From a virus: a stretch of 23,937 nt of DNA. Each line of letters starts with the position of its first letter. Position 1 is the stretch's first letter. The notes under the pieces are model-generated. The model had not been told where the DNA came from, did not search any database, and saw only the letters and a list, made by a program, of their open reading frames with translations. The DNA lies in the IMG/VR virus record IMGVR_UViG_3300006738_000082, positions 1-23,937 of that record. One strand, written 5' to 3'. A program made the position numbers and the translations under genes. This document shows positions 21,435 to 23,937 of this stretch, in pieces.

Positions 21435-23116
21435 CGAGTTGTCCTTTCCTTGATTGCGTCCACGCTAAACGTGATGCGTGTCGCTTTGGGTTGGGGATTG
21501 AGAAGTTCGTTGTAGCCGAGTCTTTCTTCCAGACTGCCCTTCTTCCATTTCGTCTGCTGGCTGCCACGCCAAAGATCGCGGTCGTTACCGATACCCACCG
21601 CGTAACTGGTCGCGTCAACCTGGTCGTCCCAGGTGCCTTGAGGGAACTGGAGGAGTTCGTTTTCGTATTCGCCGAGCCACGGTGCGGCCTGGGGTAACCA
21701 GACCTTCTCGGCCTCAAACCAGACCTGGGCGATCCTTGATCGAGTCACCTTGTCGCGATCCGCTTTCAGCTTCTTGACGTTCAGGCCGTCACGCTGGAAT
21801 CGCTGAATCACCGCAGAACCGTAGTGCTTGTCTTCAATGCAGAACCAGACCGGATCAAACCGTGTCCACATCGCCAGCATCGCGGCCTCGACCGTCGGCG
21901 CTTCAACCTGCTCACGCCACTGATCGACAAGGAAAAGAGTCGTGCTTTGCTCGAAACCCGGCATCTTCGCGCGCTCGCCGTCCCAGACCTGAATCACCGT
22001 GTGACTCGCCATCTCCTTCTCGCTCAAAGCAAGGTCACAGGTAATAAATCGCCAGCAATCGGCCTTGAGAACCCGTCGCACCTTATTACCCGGGTAATGG
22101 CATTCGTAGTAATCGCCTGAGTCCTTGTAGTAGCGGAACCACTGACGCTTGAACAAACCACCGGATGCTTCAAGAGGTGTCTGCTGGTACTGCGCCATGT
22201 AGTGCATAGCGCTCTCGGGCGTGGCCTTGATCTTGTCGATCACCGCCTGGGGGAACTTGGCCGGAAAAAGTAACTCACCCTTTTCCGTGCGGGGGTCGTT
22301 CGGATGCTTGTCAGGATGATCAGGGTCGAACTCCATGGGCAGAACGACGTGACGTACATTGCGACGGATCAGATGACCGGCAAGGTCATTGTGGTGAATC
22401 CGCTGCATGATCAACACGCGCGGGTTACTGGCCATGTCGTTCATACGAGAAGCAAGAACGTGGTCATAGACGTGCAGACACTCTTCCATGCGAATCTGAA
22501 TCTGCTCACTTGAACCCACAACCGCCTTTTTGGCGTCAAGCGGGTCGTCAATGACCTGAGCATCACCGCGCTTGCCCGTGACGCTCGCGCCCATGGACAT
22601 GCACTGGTGAAAGCCGCGCTTCGTGTTTTCGTAGTAGTGCTTCTCTCTCTGGTCTGCTGACAGTCCCCACATCGGGATCGAGGCGTCTTCGCGGTTCTTC
22701 ATCTCCACGGCGATCTGATAGCACTCATCCTGAACGATCTCTTTACGCCGACGCGAGTCACGCTTGACCAGATCGTCATCGTTGGAAAGGTACAGGGCGC
22801 GGAGGTGGGGGCGCTGCAACCACTCCCATGTCGGCCAGAAGACCGAAACCAACAGACTCTTCATGCAGCCGGGAGGGATGCAGATAACAAGTTCGGTGCA
22901 TTCACCGCGCGTCACCGCCTCAAGTTCATCGCAAATGAGGGAGATATGCCAGTTCCACACCAGGTCGGTGCCGGGTTCAACAATCTCCCAGGCCGCTTTA
23001 ACGAAATCCTCAAGCGACCCAAGCATCTTGTCGGCCCGACGCAGCATGACATGGTGGTCAATGGCATCGCGCAGTATTTGCCGCTCGTCAAGTGATAACT
23101 CGACAGACGGATTCAT
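21431..23116 (-). CDS. Terminase large subunit
   Basis: A protein of 561 residues with both domains. ATPase: Walker A-type PPGCMKS at 81-87 (the usual form is PPxxGKS, so Cys-Met replace the usual pair), VIDDPL at 188-193 as Walker B, and VLIMQRIHHNDL around 234-245 as the coupling motif. Nuclease (RNase H fold): D361 in FITCDLAL, E428 in CIEDK and D497/D498 with D501 in WDDQVDA, the three metal sites. This is the large terminase that pumps DNA into the head and cuts it. It is the first gene of the minus-strand block, after the promoter region. The ATG lies after AGGCTG or GGAG. Very confident; the non-canonical Walker A is notable but permitted. Confidence 0.95.
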   Translation of the reverse strand: MNPSVELSLDERQILRDAIDHHVMLRRADKMLGSLEDFVKAAWEIVEPGTDLVWNWHISLICDELEAVTRGECTELVICIPPGCMKSLLVSVFWPTWEWLQRPHLRALYLSNDDDLVKRDSRRRKEIVQDECYQIAVEMKNREDASIPMWGLSADQREKHYYENTKRGFHQCMSMGASVTGKRGDAQVIDDPLDAKKAVVGSSEQIQIRMEECLHVYDHVLASRMNDMASNPRVLIMQRIHHNDLAGHLIRRNVRHVVLPMEFDPDHPDKHPNDPRTEKGELLFPAKFPQAVIDKIKATPESAMHYMAQYQQTPLEASGGLFKRQWFRYYKDSGDYYECHYPGNKVRRVLKADCWRFITCDLALSEKEMASHTVIQVWDGERAKMPGFEQSTTLFLVDQWREQVEAPTVEAAMLAMWTRFDPVWFCIEDKHYGSAVIQRFQRDGLNVKKLKADRDKVTRSRIAQVWFEAEKVWLPQAAPWLGEYENELLQFPQGTWDDQVDATSYAVGIGNDRDLWRGSQQTKWKKGSLEERLGYNELLNPQPKATRITFSVDAIKERTTR

Positions 23117-23125
23117 TTTTCAGCC

Positions 23126-23144
23126 TACTCCGCTTTGCGGGGTA
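23126..23144 (-). other. Hairpin in the terminase leader
   Basis: tactccgc and gcggggta pair over eight bases (one G-T) around a three-base ttt loop. It ends ten bases before the terminase start and about ten bases after the expected transcript start. It could modulate ribosome access to the first gene of the late block or stabilise the mRNA 5' end. Confidence 0.55.
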
Positions 23145-23160
23145 AGCAGCGTCCGTTAGC

Positions 23161-23190
23161 AGAATATCGACAAAACTACAGATGTGTCAA
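23161..23190 (-). promoter_or_regulatory. Promoter driving the terminase-first minus-strand operon
   Basis: On the minus strand TTGACA (23190-23185) is a perfect sigma-70 -35 box, followed after 18 bases by TATTCT (23166-23161, four of six to TATAAT). The expected start is near 23154, leaving a short leader to the ATG at 23116. No other comparable promoter was found upstream of this block. The read is by consensus only and the host's sigma factor may differ. Confidence 0.55.
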
Positions 23191-23201
23191 TGAATTGCAC
23201 C

Positions 23202-23230
23202 TTGACGCAACCGATGCAACATGAGACAAT
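23202..23230 (+). promoter_or_regulatory. Candidate promoter for the plus-strand nuclease gene
   Basis: TTGACG (23202-23207, five of six to the consensus) and GACAAT (23225-23230, four of six) are 17 bases apart. The expected start, six to eight bases on, falls at 23236-23238, that is on the ATG at 23237. No ribosome site is visible before the ATG, so the mRNA would be leaderless if this promoter is used. Confidence 0.4.
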
Positions 23231-23236
23231 TGGCGA

Positions 23237-23806
23237 ATGAACACGCTCTGGGATGACGTAGCGGAAAAGGACTTCCAGCAGTTCCTGAAAAAGAACGACA
23301 ATAGTCACCTTGATCGCCCCGTCTTCAACATCGATGATGACCATGAGTGGATACTGAAAGAGGCCACAAGGCGGCATGAAGACAAAAAGAACCGGAACAG
23401 TTCCAGGCAACTCACAGATGTCGCAAGAGCGATCAACACCCATTACATGGGCCTGGTCGGTGAATACGCCTTTTCCCGGTTGACCGGATTACCCATCGAC
23501 ACCTCTGAACGCCCCTTCGGCGACAACGGAGTTGATTTCACCCTCAAGACAAAGCACGGCAGTTTCACGGTGGATGTCAAAACCAGCAGTCGCGGCGAGT
23601 GGTTGTTTGTCAACCACATCCGGGCCGACATCTACGTTCTTGCGTGGCATCGGGACAAGAATACGGTGTCACTGACCGGGTGGGAATGGGCGAAAACCGT
23701 CAGAGCAATGGAACCGGCCATCTACCACAAGAAGGGCATCCCCACCCACTGCTTGAAGAAATTGAGACCGATTCAGGAACTCGTTTCACAGATGGAGAAG
23801 TCATGA
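23237..23806 (+). CDS. PD-(D/E)XK superfamily nuclease-like protein
   Basis: A 189-residue protein. The catalytic pattern is E76 in LVGEYAFSRLTG, D100 in DNGVDFTL and D113-V-K115 in FTVDVKTSS, the E/D...D-x-K of the PD-(D/E)XK fold, followed by DIYVLAWH and a helical end. The N-terminal 65 residues are charged and helical. It differs from the other nuclease in the window (16681-17187) in all but the core. It is divergent from the terminase operon and coupled to the next gene by ATGA. There is no ribosome site before the ATG, fitting leaderless translation. Possible roles: recombination, replication or host-DNA processing. Fold call good, specificity unknown. Confidence 0.7.
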   Translation: MNTLWDDVAEKDFQQFLKKNDNSHLDRPVFNIDDDHEWILKEATRRHEDKKNRNSSRQLTDVARAINTHYMGLVGEYAFSRLTGLPIDTSERPFGDNGVDFTLKTKHGSFTVDVKTSSRGEWLFVNHIRADIYVLAWHRDKNTVSLTGWEWAKTVRAMEPAIYHKKGIPTHCLKKLRPIQELVSQMEKS

Positions 23807-23937
23807 GTCTCTCATCAGGTGCATTTGCGGATTCAATCGGAACGGCGCGAACGGAAGACGGTTACGGCGCTGTTCTGGTCTACATGGGCCTCATCCTCGG
23901 CCTTGAGCCGTGCGGTTGCGACGGGTGGTCGGTCGAG
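23803..23937 (+). CDS. Hypothetical protein (N-terminal part)
   Basis: The frame opens with ATG in an ATGA overlap with the nuclease gene and continues for 45 residues to the window edge (MSLSSGAFADSIGTARTE, then VYMGLILGLEPCGCDGW). GGAG stands six bases before the ATG. A possible hydrophobic helix (VLVYMGLILGL) is present, and two Cys (CGC) follow. Too little to classify. Confidence 0.6.
   Translation, partial: MSLSSGAFADSIGTARTEDGYGAVLVYMGLILGLEPCGCDGWSVE

Overview
The window reads as part of a tailed double-stranded DNA phage (or prophage) genome. A single minus-strand block of tightly packed genes runs from a large terminase at 23.1 kb down to glycosyltransferases at the left edge. Most neighbouring genes are coupled by ATGA, TGATG, TAATG or TAGTG overlaps or by gaps of a few bases. 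Two further genes leave to the right on the plus strand. No integrase, repressor or other lysogeny gene is visible. No tape-measure protein, tail tube or sheath is recognisable, while adaptor-like proteins and a long fibre are present, so a short-tailed (podovirus-like) particle is the best guess. The host cannot be named. A CsrA homologue and a heptosyltransferase-like enzyme point to a Gram-negative-type bacterium. From memory, the Cys-rich domain on that enzyme and the Ser-rich linkers resemble proteins of aquatic Planctomycetota and relatives, but this is weak evidence.

Layout from right to left. (1) 23117-23236 is a divergent control region. Toward the terminase it has a consensus -35 box, and toward a plus-strand PD-(D/E)XK nuclease gene it has a second promoter whose expected start point falls on the ATG, so that gene may be leaderless. 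(2) 18914-23116 is the packaging module: terminase large subunit, a Lys-rich unknown and the portal. (3) 16.6-18.9 kb is an accessory cassette between portal and scaffold: a CsrA-like RNA-binding regulator, a stand-alone CheY-like receiver protein, a one-helix membrane/coiled-coil protein, a permuted NlpC/P60 (YiiX-type) hydrolase, a small plus-strand ORF, a second PD-(D/E)XK nuclease and a tRNA with anticodon CAU. (4) 12.3-16.5 kb is the head module: an unknown, a probable scaffold, the probable major capsid protein, a beta-rich virion protein and small proteins. Pairs of strong hairpins lie after the capsid gene and after the beta-rich gene. (5) 3.5-12.3 kb is the neck and tail module: two adaptor-like proteins, several unknown structural proteins, an 848-residue fibre ending in six tandem repeats of about 45-52 residues, a coiled-coil protein and a chain of short ORFs. 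(6) 1-3976 holds a tandem gene duplication in which the second copy has grown into a 632-residue protein with three serine-rich linkers, followed by a GT9-like and a GT2-like glycosyltransferase.

How the genes may work together: terminase, portal, scaffold and capsid make and fill the head; the adaptors and fibre make the neck and host-binding apparatus; the membrane protein and hydrolase could act in lysis. The two most unusual proposals are (a) a csrA/receiver pair translationally coupled to the portal gene, which may let the phage act on the host Gac/Csr-type post-transcriptional network or on its own late mRNAs, and (b) a possible virion O-glycosylation locus, in which Ser-rich tail protein and glycosyltransferases are co-transcribed. 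Both are inferences from sequence and gene order.
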